Shown: positions 26,553 to 34,337, numbered from the stretch's first letter. The stretch: DNA of 45,218 bases from Bacteroidaceae bacterium (GCA_017617805.1 JAFZVN010000026.1:1-45218); one strand, 5' to 3'. Numbers and translations are program-made. The notes: generated by a model not told the origin, from the letters alone.

Positions 26553-26822
26553 TCGCATATTCGTAATCCTTAAAAATCATTAACGTAAAATCCGTGGAGT
26601 TTGATTTTGTTGAAAATCAGTTCACTTTTGCGAGAATCGAACAGGTGATTTTGAACGCGATTTTGCTCAAAAAAACGGCCTTATTTTATGCCCTTTTTGA
26701 GGGTTAAAGTCTTGATTTACCGAAAGAAAATGGGTGAAATTTTTGTTCGGAAATTTTGGTGAAAGAGATTTTGTTCAGGATTTTGACGCTAAAAAATGAA
26801 GCCAATTTTGTGTGTTGGAGAC
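26553..26822. other. Gene-free region downstream of holA
   Basis: A/T-rich sequence without a credible gene. GATTTTG recurs five times (26603, 26647, 26659, 26767, 26779). A 65-codon ORF on the minus strand (26704-26901) shows no recognisable protein character and overlaps the holA terminator. Confidence 0.5.
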
Positions 26823-26869
26823 AAAAAAAGGCAACTTCTCCCCTCCCTCTTGGGAGTCGAAAAATCGCC
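26823..26869 (-). terminator. Rho-independent terminator after holA
   Basis: On the minus strand GGCGATTTTTC pairs with GAGAAGTTGCC (some G-U pairs), with an inner CTCCC/GGGAG stem, followed by seven T. It begins about 35 bases after the holA stop. Confidence 0.8.
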
Positions 26870-26904
26870 TGGTATTTTTTTAGGCAGAAATTCCTGAACA
26901 AAAA

Positions 26905-27927
26905 TCAATGCAAGATAAAATAGATGAGTTCGTGCATGATGTCGGCATCGGTCAGATTGCCACGATTGATACCCTTCAGTCGAGCATCCGTCTCGCGCAA
27001 TTTTCCAATGATCTGCATCACCTTCATGGCCGTATAATTGCGCATGGCAATCGTGTATTCCTTCAATTGCCAGGTTGATCGGAAATCCAAGTGGCGCACC
27101 AAACCCTGTTCCGTTCGGTCTGGGGAGTAAAATGCCTGCATCACAAGGGCAAAGAAGTTAAATAAGGTGGAGACTGTCATCGTAGGGGGATTGGCCTTCG
27201 GGTTCTGCTCCATATAGAACATGATCTTGTTGGCCTTGGGGATGTCCCGATTGACGATAGCGGCACGTAACTCCCACACATTGAATTCCTTAGATATTCC
27301 GACATTCTTCTCCACAAGGTCTGTAGTGACTCTGGTTTGTCCTGTTGGCAAGGCCAGAACGAGCTTGTCCAACTCCCCTGCCAGTCGATTTAAGTCTGAC
27401 CCCACACTCTCAGCCATCATCAGAGAAGCACGTTCTTCGATGGCCACCTGCTTGCGACGCATATAGTCAGCGATGAACTGAGGCAGCATACCCTCTTTCA
27501 GTTTCTGGCTTTCAAACACGATACCCACCTTTTCAACCGCTGGCACCAGCTTCTTACGTCCATCCAGTTTGCCATTTTTGTAGCAAATCACCAAAATTGT
27601 GGTCTCCATTGGATTTTGTGCATAGACAGCAAGCTCATCGATTTTTAACAAATTCTGCGCCTCTTTAACAATTACCACTTGATATTTTGCCATCATCGGA
27701 TAACGGCGCGCACAATTGATCACGTCAGCCACAGCCGTCTCACGTGTACAATAGATAACAGTTTGGTTGAAATCCTGCTCATCTTTTGTCAGCACGTTGT
27801 CGGCAATGTACTCGGCGATGCGGTCAATGTAGTATGCCTCCTCCCCCATCAGAAGATATATAGGCTTGTACTCCTTGCGCCAAATCTGCTCCAGAATATC
27901 ACGATGTGTAATGTTTGCTTTTGCCAT
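26905..27927 (-). CDS. holA: DNA polymerase III delta subunit
   Basis: A 340-residue clamp-loader delta subunit; it opens the beta sliding clamp during loading. Typical regions are the N-terminal nucleotide-fold start KPIYLLMGEEAYYIDRIAEYI and the helix pair NVWELRAAIVNRDIPKANKIM. TGQTRVTTDLVEKNVG is the usual link between domains. As expected for delta there is no Walker A lysine motif. The frame is open to 28014, but the true start is almost certainly ATG 27927 (MAKANITHRDILEQ), because the promoter lies inside the apparent extension. The predicted transcript start is only two or three bases before this ATG, so the message may be almost leaderless. The neighbouring plus-strand nuclease gene is divergent. 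Confidence 0.92.
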   Translation of the reverse strand: MAKANITHRDILEQIWRKEYKPIYLLMGEEAYYIDRIAEYIADNVLTKDEQDFNQTVIYCTRETAVADVINCARRYPMMAKYQVVIVKEAQNLLKIDELAVYAQNPMETTILVICYKNGKLDGRKKLVPAVEKVGIVFESQKLKEGMLPQFIADYMRRKQVAIEERASLMMAESVGSDLNRLAGELDKLVLALPTGQTRVTTDLVEKNVGISKEFNVWELRAAIVNRDIPKANKIMFYMEQNPKANPPTMTVSTLFNFFALVMQAFYSPDRTEQGLVRHLDFRSTWQLKEYTIAMRNYTAMKVMQIIGKLRETDARLKGINRGNLTDADIMHELIYFILH

Positions 27928-27935
27928 AACAAGTG

Positions 27936-27967
27936 CAAAGGTACGATTAAGCGAGTGAAAAAACAAA
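27936..27967 (-). promoter_or_regulatory. Promoter of holA
   Basis: On the minus strand TTTG (27964-27967) and TACCTTTG (27936-27943) are exactly 20 bases apart. The -7 box ends 8 bases before the start codon, which fixes the start at 27927 and implies a leader of only a few bases. Confidence 0.8.
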
Positions 27968-28037
27968 TTTATTCCCCTCTGGATAGCAGGTAAATCAAAT
28001 TTTTCATTCTTCACTTTTCACTTTTCACTTTTTTCCT

Positions 28038-28045
28038 TACCTTTG
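28038..28045 (+). promoter_or_regulatory. Promoter -7 box of the HsdR-N-type gene
   Basis: TACCTTTG matches TAnnTTTG exactly. It rules out the upstream GTG at 28045 as start codon and supports ATG 28069 or 28072. A tract of CACTTTT repeats precedes it. Confidence 0.7.
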
Positions 28046-28068
28046 TGGCGCAAAAATCATCCGACACA

Positions 28069-28524
28069 ATGATGCAGCCGCTGAATTTGCCACCGTTTGA
28101 GGCAAACATCAAGAAGATGGACGGGATGGTGAAGATACTCGATGTGCTTCGCCAGAAGTTCGTGGCACTCACACCTGAAGAGTGGGTGCGCCAGCATTTT
28201 GTCCACTTCCTCATCGAGCAGAAGGGCTACTCCCCCACGCTCATGGCCAACGAGGTGGCAGTGTCACTGAACGGGATGAGTCGCCGATGTGATACAGTCA
28301 TCTATCAACAGACAGGGTTGCGTCCACGCATGATTGTGGAGTACAAACGTCCAGATGTGGACATCACCCAGAAGGTGTTCAACCAGATCTGTCGCTACAA
28401 CATGGTGCTTGAAGTCGAATATCTCGTCGTCAGCAACGGCATGAAGCACTATTGTTGCCAAGTCAATCTCCAAGACGGCTCCTACAAATTCTTGCCTGAC
28501 ATCCCCCACTTCGCTGAGCTCTGA
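28069..28524 (+). CDS. Small protein with HsdR N-terminal (PD-(D/E)xK) nuclease-like domain
   Basis: About 151 residues that match the N-terminal domain of type I restriction subunit R (HSDR_N_2): EEWVRQHFVHFLIEQKGY, then RRCDTVIYQ and MIVEYKRPDVDITQK. The Asp of CDTVIY and the Glu and Lys of VEYKRP are placed as in a PD-(D/E)xK nuclease core. There is no helicase domain, no methylase and no specificity subunit nearby, so it is not a restriction system. Stand-alone copies beside holA are, as I recall, common in Bacteroidetes, suggesting a housekeeping DNA role. ATG 28072 is an equal start choice. Confidence 0.75.
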   Translation: MMQPLNLPPFEANIKKMDGMVKILDVLRQKFVALTPEEWVRQHFVHFLIEQKGYSPTLMANEVAVSLNGMSRRCDTVIYQQTGLRPRMIVEYKRPDVDITQKVFNQICRYNMVLEVEYLVVSNGMKHYCCQVNLQDGSYKFLPDIPHFAEL

Positions 28525-28564
28525 AGTTAAAGAGGGAGTTAAAGAGGAAGTTAAATGTATAAAA

Positions 28565-28595
28565 AGAAAAAAGGAAGAGGTTAATCCTCTTCCTT
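28565..28595 (-). terminator. Terminator overlapping the end of the zinc-ribbon gene
   Basis: AAGGAAGAGG pairs perfectly with CCTCTTCCTT around a 5-base loop, and six T follow on the minus strand. The gene's last codons (KKEED) form the 5' arm and the stop codon lies in the loop. Confidence 0.8.
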
Positions 28596-29402
28596 CTTGC
28601 GACGTGAACGACGTTTTGGTTTGTCCTCCATGGCTGGAGCATCTTGTTTGACACCTGCCAGTTCTGGGTCAATCAGGATACGTCCGCAATACTCACAGAC
28701 GATGATCTTCTTGCGCATGCGCACATCAAGCTGGCGCTGTGGTGGAATCTTGGCGAAGCAGCCGCCACAAGCATCACGCTGCACGTAAACGATGCCCAGA
28801 CCGTTGCGGCAGTTCTTGCGGATGCGCTTGAAGCTGGTCAGGAGACGAGGTTCGATGAGGGTTTCCAGAGCCTTTGCCTTCTCACGAAGCTTCTCTTCGT
28901 CAGCCTTGGTCTCAGCCACAATCTCGTCGAGCTCATTCTTCTTCACTTCGAGGTCTTGCAGACGTCCGTCGAGGTCCAACTTGTTCTTCTCAAGATACTC
29001 CTCACGGTTCTTCTCCTGTCCCTGTGCTTCACGAATACGCTTGTTGGCAAGTTCAATTTCCAGATTCTGGAACTCGATTTCCTTGTTCAGAAGGTCATAT
29101 TCACGGTTGTTGCGCACATTGTTGATCTGCTCCTGATAGGTAGCCAGCTGTTGGTTGGCCACTTCAATCTTGCCACGATATTCCAACACTTTCGAGTGAA
29201 GGTCGGCTATCTCAGCCTGCGTCTTGCTGATACGCGTCTTCAGTCCCTCGATGGTGTCCTCCAAATCTTCAACCTCCAGAGGAAGCTCACCACGCAAGGT
29301 GCGGATGCGGTCAATCTCTGTCAGGATGGTTTGCAGCTGGAAGAGGTTTTTCAAACGATCCTCAACCGGCATTTCCGAGGGGTTTTCTTTTCTTTTTGCC
29401 AT
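28581..29402 (-). CDS. Coiled-coil protein with C4 zinc ribbon (zf-RING_7)
   Basis: A 273-residue protein: residues about 15-190 are a continuous coiled coil rich in Glu, Leu and Lys, followed by a zinc ribbon with two CxxC knuckles, DACGGCF (about 213) and VCEYCGR (about 236). The end is basic and charged (KPKRRSRRKKEED). This is the domain order of PF02591 proteins, related in shape to CdsZ/FlgZ-like or nucleic-acid-binding proteins; the molecular function is unsettled. It starts 3 bases after the NIF3 gene stop, and this pair is widely conserved in bacteria. A terminator covers its stop codon. Confidence 0.88.
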   Translation of the reverse strand: MAKRKENPSEMPVEDRLKNLFQLQTILTEIDRIRTLRGELPLEVEDLEDTIEGLKTRISKTQAEIADLHSKVLEYRGKIEVANQQLATYQEQINNVRNNREYDLLNKEIEFQNLEIELANKRIREAQGQEKNREEYLEKNKLDLDGRLQDLEVKKNELDEIVAETKADEEKLREKAKALETLIEPRLLTSFKRIRKNCRNGLGIVYVQRDACGGCFAKIPPQRQLDVRMRKKIIVCEYCGRILIDPELAGVKQDAPAMEDKPKRRSRRKKEED

Positions 29403-29405
29403 TCT

Positions 29406-30209
29406 TTATAAATAATTAATTGGATTTGTATTAGTCTCAGCCTTGCACACATAGAGGGTTGGGGCAAATCGAGTCACGATATCACGCAGAAGCTCCATCG
29501 TGTATTGTTCGCTCTCGTGGTGTCCTACCTCCATGAGGATGATATTATCATCATAACCAAAGAAACGGTGGTAACCTATCTCGCCTGTGATGAACGCATC
29601 CACACCTTTCTCCACCGCTTTGGGGATGAGGAATGCACCAGAGCCTCCACAGATGGCCACCTTGCTGATTTTACGCTTCTCAGCATTGTTCACACGCAGC
29701 GAACGCAAGCGGAACACCTCCTTCACATTCTCCATGAATTCACGCTTCGACATAGGTGTAGGCAGTGTGGCAATGACGCCCTCACCAGAAGTGATGGTCT
29801 TGCCGTTGATCACGCGATCCTCCTTCGGCAAAAGGAACTCGATGTTTCTCAGTCCCAGCTTCTCCGCAATCCTGAAGTTCACGCCACCCTGCACCACATC
29901 GAGGTTGGTGTGAGCCGCATAGATGGCGATATTGTTCTTGACAGCCTTGAGGATAGTACGACCAATAAAGTCATTGTTCGTGATGCTCTTCACAGGCTGG
30001 AACATGAGGGGATGGTGGCTCACGATGAAGTTGCAGCCACGCAGCACAGCCTCGTTGACGATGTCTTCGGTAACCTCCAGACACAGCAATGCCCCTGTGA
30101 TGTCTGCGTCCTCTGCTAATCCAATCTGCAATCCCGCGTTATCGTAGCCGTCTTGCAGGGCCAAAGGAGCATATTCTTCAAGGGCACCTATCAATTCCTT
30201 CAATTTCAT
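29406..30209 (-). CDS. NIF3 family dinuclear metal protein
   Basis: About 267 residues of the NIF3/DUF34 family, proteins that bind two metal ions and are sometimes labelled GTP cyclohydrolase 1 type 2 homologues. Metal-binding motifs are VSHHPLMFQ (about residue 66), HTNLDVVQGG (about 100) and, near the C terminus, VGHHESEQYT. The start LKELIGALEEYAPLALQDGYDNAGLQ is diagnostic (key residues ALQDGYDN.GLQ). The biochemical role is still unclear across bacteria. An ATG three codons upstream (30218) is possible. It forms an operon with the zinc-ribbon protein. Confidence 0.9.
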   Translation of the reverse strand: MKLKELIGALEEYAPLALQDGYDNAGLQIGLAEDADITGALLCLEVTEDIVNEAVLRGCNFIVSHHPLMFQPVKSITNNDFIGRTILKAVKNNIAIYAAHTNLDVVQGGVNFRIAEKLGLRNIEFLLPKEDRVINGKTITSGEGVIATLPTPMSKREFMENVKEVFRLRSLRVNNAEKRKISKVAICGGSGAFLIPKAVEKGVDAFITGEIGYHRFFGYDDNIILMEVGHHESEQYTMELLRDIVTRFAPTLYVCKAETNTNPINYL

Positions 30210-30246
30210 AATGGTCATGAACGTGGGGTTTTACACGTTTCGGCTG

Positions 30247-30254
30247 CAAAGGTA
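30247..30254 (-). promoter_or_regulatory. Promoter -7 box of the nif3 operon
   Basis: On the minus strand it reads TACCTTTG, an exact TAnnTTTG match, about 38 bases before ATG 30209. Confidence 0.7.
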
Positions 30255-30437
30255 GTGAAAAATCGGGAAACAGCATCAGAAAAGGGGATTTTTTTCAATG
30301 AATCACTTCTTTTTGCAAAATTAAAACCGTTCTTTTTTCCTCAAATATCAATTTCAGCCATAGATCATTGCCCTAATTGCAAAGATGTCACCCTACCCTG
30401 CAACACATAAACATTGGTACGATTGACGCTGTCGGCA

Positions 30438-30632
30438 ATCTTACATCTTACATCTTACATTTAGTGGTTTTCGATGTCGGAGGATAGGAAGAGGGAAATG
30501 GTGAATAGTGATTTTACCTTTTATATTATATATATTATAATAATAATATATATAATATAAAAGGTAAACATGAAATTGGCCTGTTAACGCACAATGCAAT
30601 TTTCCAAATGTAAGGTTGTAAGATGTAAGGTC
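30438..30632. repeat. Nested inverted-repeat element (MITE-like)
   Basis: The ends carry CTTACAT repeats (30440-30462) and their inverse ATGTAAG (30607-30629). In the middle 30513-30535 and 30548-30570 are perfect 23-base inverted arms, from TTTACCTTTTATA to TATAAAAGGTAAA, around an A/T-only 12-base spacer. The arrangement resembles a small non-coding element, but I see no clear target duplication. No gene is present between the nif3 promoter and the ABC operon. Confidence 0.55.
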
Positions 30633-30692
30633 ACGATGTCTAACTATCTTTTCTTCAAAAATACGATTTTTCAGCATTTTGCACTACATTTG

Positions 30693-30805
30693 TTTGCATA
30701 CTGTAGAAAAATGTCGTAACTTTGCAATGTCAAAAGAAGAGGCGGAAAAGGCGGCCATTAAGAGAAAATTTTGTTACCCTTAAGTCTAAAATTTGCAACC
30801 CTTAA
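30693..30805 (+). promoter_or_regulatory. Orphan promoter followed by a direct repeat
   Basis: TTTG (30693-30696) and TAACTTTG (30717-30724) are 20 bases apart, a complete Bacteroidetes promoter, but only an 18-codon ORF (30727-30783) that overlaps the expected start point follows. Just downstream TTTGTTACCCTTAA (30770) and TTTGCAACCCTTAA (30792) repeat at a 22-bp period, as regulator sites often do. It could drive a small RNA or a long leader for the ABC operon. Confidence 0.45.
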
Positions 30806-30979
30806 TAGTAACAAATTTTACCTCTAACAGGCGTCCCAAAACTGAATCGGAACACAAAAGAAAAATTTTCCACTAACCTACTAACCAGAAACGGGCAATG
30901 AAAAGTGATGAAAAGTTAAATGATGTTAATGGAATGCAAATAATTGTGGATTTGTTTGGAAGTTAGCGCAATAATGCCC

Positions 30980-31011
30980 TACCTTTGCAGTGTATTACTA
31001 AAGTAGTACAC
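30980..31011 (+). promoter_or_regulatory. Promoter and palindromic operator of the ABC-GntR operon
   Basis: TACCTTTG (30980-30987) is an exact -7 box. The 22-bp sequence 30990-31011 is a palindrome with one mismatched pair (GTGTATTACT facing AGTAGTACAC) and covers the start point. Such TAnTAC-type palindromes are bound by YtrA-subfamily GntR repressors, and one is encoded in this operon, so self-repression is likely. Confidence 0.7.
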
Positions 31012-31062
31012 TAATAATACAAGAAACTTATACTTTTATACATTAATAAATAATAAAGAATT

Positions 31063-31803
31063 ATGCTAAAGATTCAGAACGTGACCTATGGTTACAACAA
31101 CATGCACAATGTGCTGGAAAACTTCTCGCTCTCATACGAGGAACCTGGCATTTACGGCCTTTTAGGTAAGAACGGAACAGGCAAGAGCACCCTACTCTAC
31201 CTCGTGATGGGTTTGCTGCGTCCGAAACAGGGAGAAATCACCTTCGATGGTATCAACACCCAGAAACGTGCGCCTGAGACCTTGCAGGAGATGTTTATCG
31301 TGCCTGAGGAGTACAACCTCCCCTCCATCTTGCTGCCTGACTATGTGAAAGTGCTCAAACCCTTCTACCCCAACTTCGACGAGCAGTTGATGGTGAAGCT
31401 CCTCGAGATGTTCGAGATGAAGGGTGTGAACGGTGCTGAACTTGATGAGAACGGCATTCCCAAGATCAACTTAGGTGCCCTGTCGATGGGTCAGAAGAAG
31501 AAGATCTACATGTGTGTTGCCCTCGCTGCCCGCACCAAGCTCTTGGTGATGGACGAACCCACCAACGGACTTGACATCCCCGGCAAGAGCCAGTTCCGCA
31601 AAGTGGTGGCTCAGGGCATGCGCGAAGACCAGCTGGTCATCATCTCCACCCATCAGGTGCGCGATGTGGAGACCCTGCTCGACCACGTGACCATCATCGA
31701 ACAGAACGCTGTGCTCCTGAATGAGAAGATGAACATGGAGGAGCCTGTCAACCTCGAAGAGCTCTTCATCGATGCCCTCAACCGTGCTCAAATAGCATCA
31801 TAA
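31063..31803 (+). CDS. ABC transporter ATP-binding protein (YtrB-like)
   Basis: A 246-residue ATPase with Walker A GKNGTGKST (about residue 36), Walker B LLVMDEP and the H-loop STHQV. The signature motif is LSMGQKKK instead of LSGGQ, a form seen in the YtrB/EcsA-like branch that often pairs with GntR regulators. It should drive the membrane protein encoded next. The substrate is unknown; YtrA-controlled transporters commonly respond to cell-envelope antibiotics. It is the first gene after the palindromic operator; a repeat tract of ATTGAAA units fills the gap to the permease gene. Confidence 0.9.
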   Translation: MLKIQNVTYGYNNMHNVLENFSLSYEEPGIYGLLGKNGTGKSTLLYLVMGLLRPKQGEITFDGINTQKRAPETLQEMFIVPEEYNLPSILLPDYVKVLKPFYPNFDEQLMVKLLEMFEMKGVNGAELDENGIPKINLGALSMGQKKKIYMCVALAARTKLLVMDEPTNGLDIPGKSQFRKVVAQGMREDQLVIISTHQVRDVETLLDHVTIIEQNAVLLNEKMNMEEPVNLEELFIDALNRAQIAS

Positions 31804-31872
31804 AGATAAAATTAAAAGATTGAAAAATTGAAAAATTGAAGTAGCCATCCGGCCCATAAAAAAATACGCATT

Positions 31873-32826
31873 ATGAATTTCAATAAAGAAAGATTTGCGA
31901 ACTTCGCAAAATACGACCTTACCATCAATAAGTCGTTCTACCGCAATCTGGCATTCGTCACTATTGCTGGTACTGTGTGTGTCGCCCTGCTGGGTTTCTT
32001 TGCACGCTACAACATCTACGACGCCGTAGTCAATGACACCATGAGTGGCTCAGCCTATTCCTACGTGCCCGACCCCAATTCTTTCGAGGGTTACAACTGG
32101 ATTTATATCACTGCTGGGATTGAAATGGCGCTCCTCACCTCCGTTTTCATGGCTGTGTTTGCTGGCTGCTGGGCTCACAACCTCCGCAACAAGCAGGGAC
32201 GCATCACCGAACTCACCCTGCCAGCCACCAATCTGGAGAAGTTCACCTGGCACGCGCTGCTGATGCTCGTGGGTGGTCTTATCACTTGCTTCGTTGCCCT
32301 CTTAGCGGCAGATGGCATCAATGCGCTGCTCACCCTCATCGTGTATGGAACAGAAAACGGCATCACCTCGCTCACAGCCACCACATTCGGACTGTTCAAT
32401 GTCTCTAAGACCCTCACAGATGTCTTCGGGCCACTGGGATTCACCAACTACAAGCAGGATGTCTCAGATGCATTCGGAGGAATGGAAAACTTCTACACAT
32501 CGATGAGCTTTATCGTCATCTGCAGTTTCGTGCTCAATATCATCATCTATCTCTTCGGCAATGCCCTGAAGTATAAATACAACATCATCCTCACCTACAT
32601 CGCGCTGCAAGTCATCGGCACAGTGATCAGCGTCGGCTTCTCCATCGGTGCTGGTATGTTTGGTGGAAGAGTGCTGGATAGGAGCAGCGAGGATGTGATC
32701 AGCGACATCACAACTGCCTATTATGTGCTGGGTTCAGTATTTCTTGTTTTCGCTGGTATCCTTGTCTGGAAGAGTTACAACCTCTACACCAAGGCACAAA
32801 TCACCTCTCCCCTGAACAGGAATTAG
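31873..32826 (+). CDS. ABC transporter permease (membrane protein)
   Basis: A 317-residue protein with about six hydrophobic segments: near residues 25-45 (LAFVTIAGTVCVALLGFFAR), 75-100, 115-150, 215-235, 240-265 and 275-295. The segment GCWAHNLRNKQGRITELTLPAT after the second helix is reminiscent of ABC-2 type permeases of Bacteroidetes (cytoplasmic GR...LPA loop). No catalytic site is seen. It follows the ATPase gene by 69 bases and precedes the GntR gene, so it is the membrane half of that transporter. Confidence 0.8.
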   Translation: MNFNKERFANFAKYDLTINKSFYRNLAFVTIAGTVCVALLGFFARYNIYDAVVNDTMSGSAYSYVPDPNSFEGYNWIYITAGIEMALLTSVFMAVFAGCWAHNLRNKQGRITELTLPATNLEKFTWHALLMLVGGLITCFVALLAADGINALLTLIVYGTENGITSLTATTFGLFNVSKTLTDVFGPLGFTNYKQDVSDAFGGMENFYTSMSFIVICSFVLNIIIYLFGNALKYKYNIILTYIALQVIGTVISVGFSIGAGMFGGRVLDRSSEDVISDITTAYYVLGSVFLVFAGILVWKSYNLYTKAQITSPLNRN

Positions 32827-32839
32827 TGGATAAGAGCAC

Positions 32840-32857
32840 AAAAAAGAAGCTTTTTTC
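32840..32857 (+). terminator. Weak hairpin between permease and gntR
   Basis: AAAAAAG and CTTTTTT pair around AAG. The stem is nearly all A-T, so it may only reduce transcription into gntR. Confidence 0.35.
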
Positions 32858-32895
32858 TTTCAAACACGAGTTTTTATCTAAATAATGTGAAAATT

Positions 32896-33261
32896 ATGCG
32901 ATTCAAAGACAATAAAGCCATATATTTGCAAATCGCAGACCTTCTCTGCGACGACATTCTGCAACAGAAACTGCTGGAAGACGAGCGAATCCCCAGCGTG
33001 AGGGAGTATGCAGCCAATGTGGAGGTGAATGCCAACACTTGTGCCCGTGCCTACGACCTGCTGCAGAGCCAAGACATCATCTACACGAAACGTGGCCTCG
33101 GCTATTTCGTGTCGCCTGGTGCCCAAAGCGCCATCCAGAAGATGAAGCGCGAAGAGTTCATGAACGAGACCTTGCCCGACGTGGCCCGTCAGATGGCAAG
33201 CCTCAACATCAGCATGGACGAACTGACTAAAGGAATCATCAACTATCAAATGAAACAATAA
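32896..33261 (+). CDS. GntR-type regulator, YtrA subfamily
   Basis: A 121-residue regulator. The N-terminal winged helix (about 1-75) starts MRFKDNKAIYLQIADLLCDDIL and has the GntR recognition region IPSVREYAANVEVNANTCARAY and the wing TKRGLGYFVS. Only about 45 residues follow, so there is no effector domain, as in the YtrA group. It probably represses its own operon through the palindrome at 30990-31011. The frame is open to a GTG at 32887, but ATG 32896 gives the normal start. The GIN-domain lipoprotein gene follows after 6 bases. Confidence 0.9.
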   Translation: MRFKDNKAIYLQIADLLCDDILQQKLLEDERIPSVREYAANVEVNANTCARAYDLLQSQDIIYTKRGLGYFVSPGAQSAIQKMKREEFMNETLPDVARQMASLNISMDELTKGIINYQMKQ

Positions 33262-33267
33262 ACAACA

Positions 33268-34083
33268 ATGAGACTCTATCAATACATCATCGCCATCTGC
33301 ATCGGCATTGCCCTGTTCAGCATGACGTCCTGCACCATGTCGAAAGACGAGTTGAAACGCATCGTTCGAAAAGAAGCTGGCAAGGATGACTTCCGCGACA
33401 GCGAGAAGTGGGGCAAGGTCGTGAAGACAGCCATTGCCTGCGACACCTTCACCCACATCGAGCTGACAGGCAACGCTGACGTGAAGTTCAAGCAAGGCGA
33501 CGAGCAGAGTGTGGAGGTGCAAGGCAATGAGAAAGCCATTGCCGAACACGACATCGACGTGAAAGACGGCATCCTGACTGTGAAGCGCAAGGATGAGAAC
33601 AAGACCACCATCCCTTCCATCAAGCTGGTGGTGACAGCTCCCAACCTCGAAAGCATCGAAGTGGCTGGCGCTGGCGACATCGACATGAAAGATGAGACGG
33701 AGCTGGCAGGCGACCTGACCATCCAAATCAGTGGTGTAGGTGATGTGGAGTTGGAACGCTTGAAGTGCCAGAACCTGTCCGTTCACATCAGCGGAGCAGG
33801 CGACATCAGTGCCCAAAAGATCAAATGCAAGAAAGCCGACGTGCAGATCAGCGGAACAGGCGACATGACAGCCGATCTGAAAGCCAACGATATCAATGTG
33901 GAGATCAGTGGCGCTGGAGATGCCAACCTCGATGTGAAATGCCAGAACCTCACCGTTTGGGCTGGAGGCACAGGCGAAATAGACCTGAAGGGCGAATGTT
34001 CCCATCTGACCAAACGATCGGGCGGTATGGCAAGCATCGACTCACGCAGGCTGCGAGTGAGTAGCAACATCAAGATAGAATAA
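33268..34083 (+). CDS. GIN-domain (DUF2807) lipoprotein
   Basis: A 271-residue protein with a lipoprotein signal (LFSMTSC, Cys 22). From about residue 60 it is a DUF2807/GIN domain, a right-handed beta-helix-like fold built from repeated turns: VAGAGDIDM, ISGVGDVEL, ISGAGDIS, ISGTGDMT and ISGAGDANL (about every 20-25 residues). The family is described as putative auto-transporter adhesin head-like, but the true role is unknown. Residues 25-60 form a basic helix. Its place directly after gntR, 6 bases on, makes it part of the envelope-related operon. Confidence 0.88.
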   Translation: MRLYQYIIAICIGIALFSMTSCTMSKDELKRIVRKEAGKDDFRDSEKWGKVVKTAIACDTFTHIELTGNADVKFKQGDEQSVEVQGNEKAIAEHDIDVKDGILTVKRKDENKTTIPSIKLVVTAPNLESIEVAGAGDIDMKDETELAGDLTIQISGVGDVELERLKCQNLSVHISGAGDISAQKIKCKKADVQISGTGDMTADLKANDINVEISGAGDANLDVKCQNLTVWAGGTGEIDLKGECSHLTKRSGGMASIDSRRLRVSSNIKIE

Positions 34084-34086
34084 TTC

Positions 34087-34319
34087 AAGTTCCGCATGTT
34101 TATTTTAACACGAATTTAACGAACTATGCAGAGAGAAAATTCATTACACAAAGCACCTTCTGTGCAACGAATTTCACGAAGGGCTGACGCATCGCATCCC
34201 GTATGGTTCGTGCAATTAGTTGCCGCTTGCGGCTTTGTGCAATATAAACCCTATCCGAACGGTTCGTTCAATTCGTGAAATTCGTGTTTGAAATAAGGAA
34301 ATCTGAACTTGCGGAACTT
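34087..34319. repeat. Short inverted-repeat element (MITE-like), 233 bp
   Basis: Ends are the perfect inverted pair AAGTTCCGCA (34087-34096) and TGCGGAACTT (34310-34319). Inside, ACACGAATTTAACGAA (34108-34123) is inverted at 34272-34287 with one mismatch, and a third copy (ACGAATTTCACGAA) is at 34167-34180. A small GCCGC/GCGGC hairpin sits at 34222-34233. No coding capacity and no clear target duplication are seen. It separates the GIN operon from the efflux operon. Confidence 0.55.
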
Positions 34320-34337
34320 ATATATAATAATAATAAT

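Noticed and set aside
26704-26901. 65-codon ORF downstream of holA
   Set aside because: Phe/Lys-rich composition from A/T-rich DNA, overlaps the holA terminator, no promoter or family.
28069-28524. Type I restriction system
   Set aside because: Only an HsdR N-terminal-like domain is present; no helicase, methylase or specificity gene.
30441-30677. 78-codon minus-strand ORF
   Set aside because: It crosses the inverted-repeat element and translates the A/T palindrome; no protein character.
30727-30783. 18-codon ORF MSKEEAEKAAIKRKFCYP
   Set aside because: Its ATG is at or before the predicted transcript start, so translation is doubtful.
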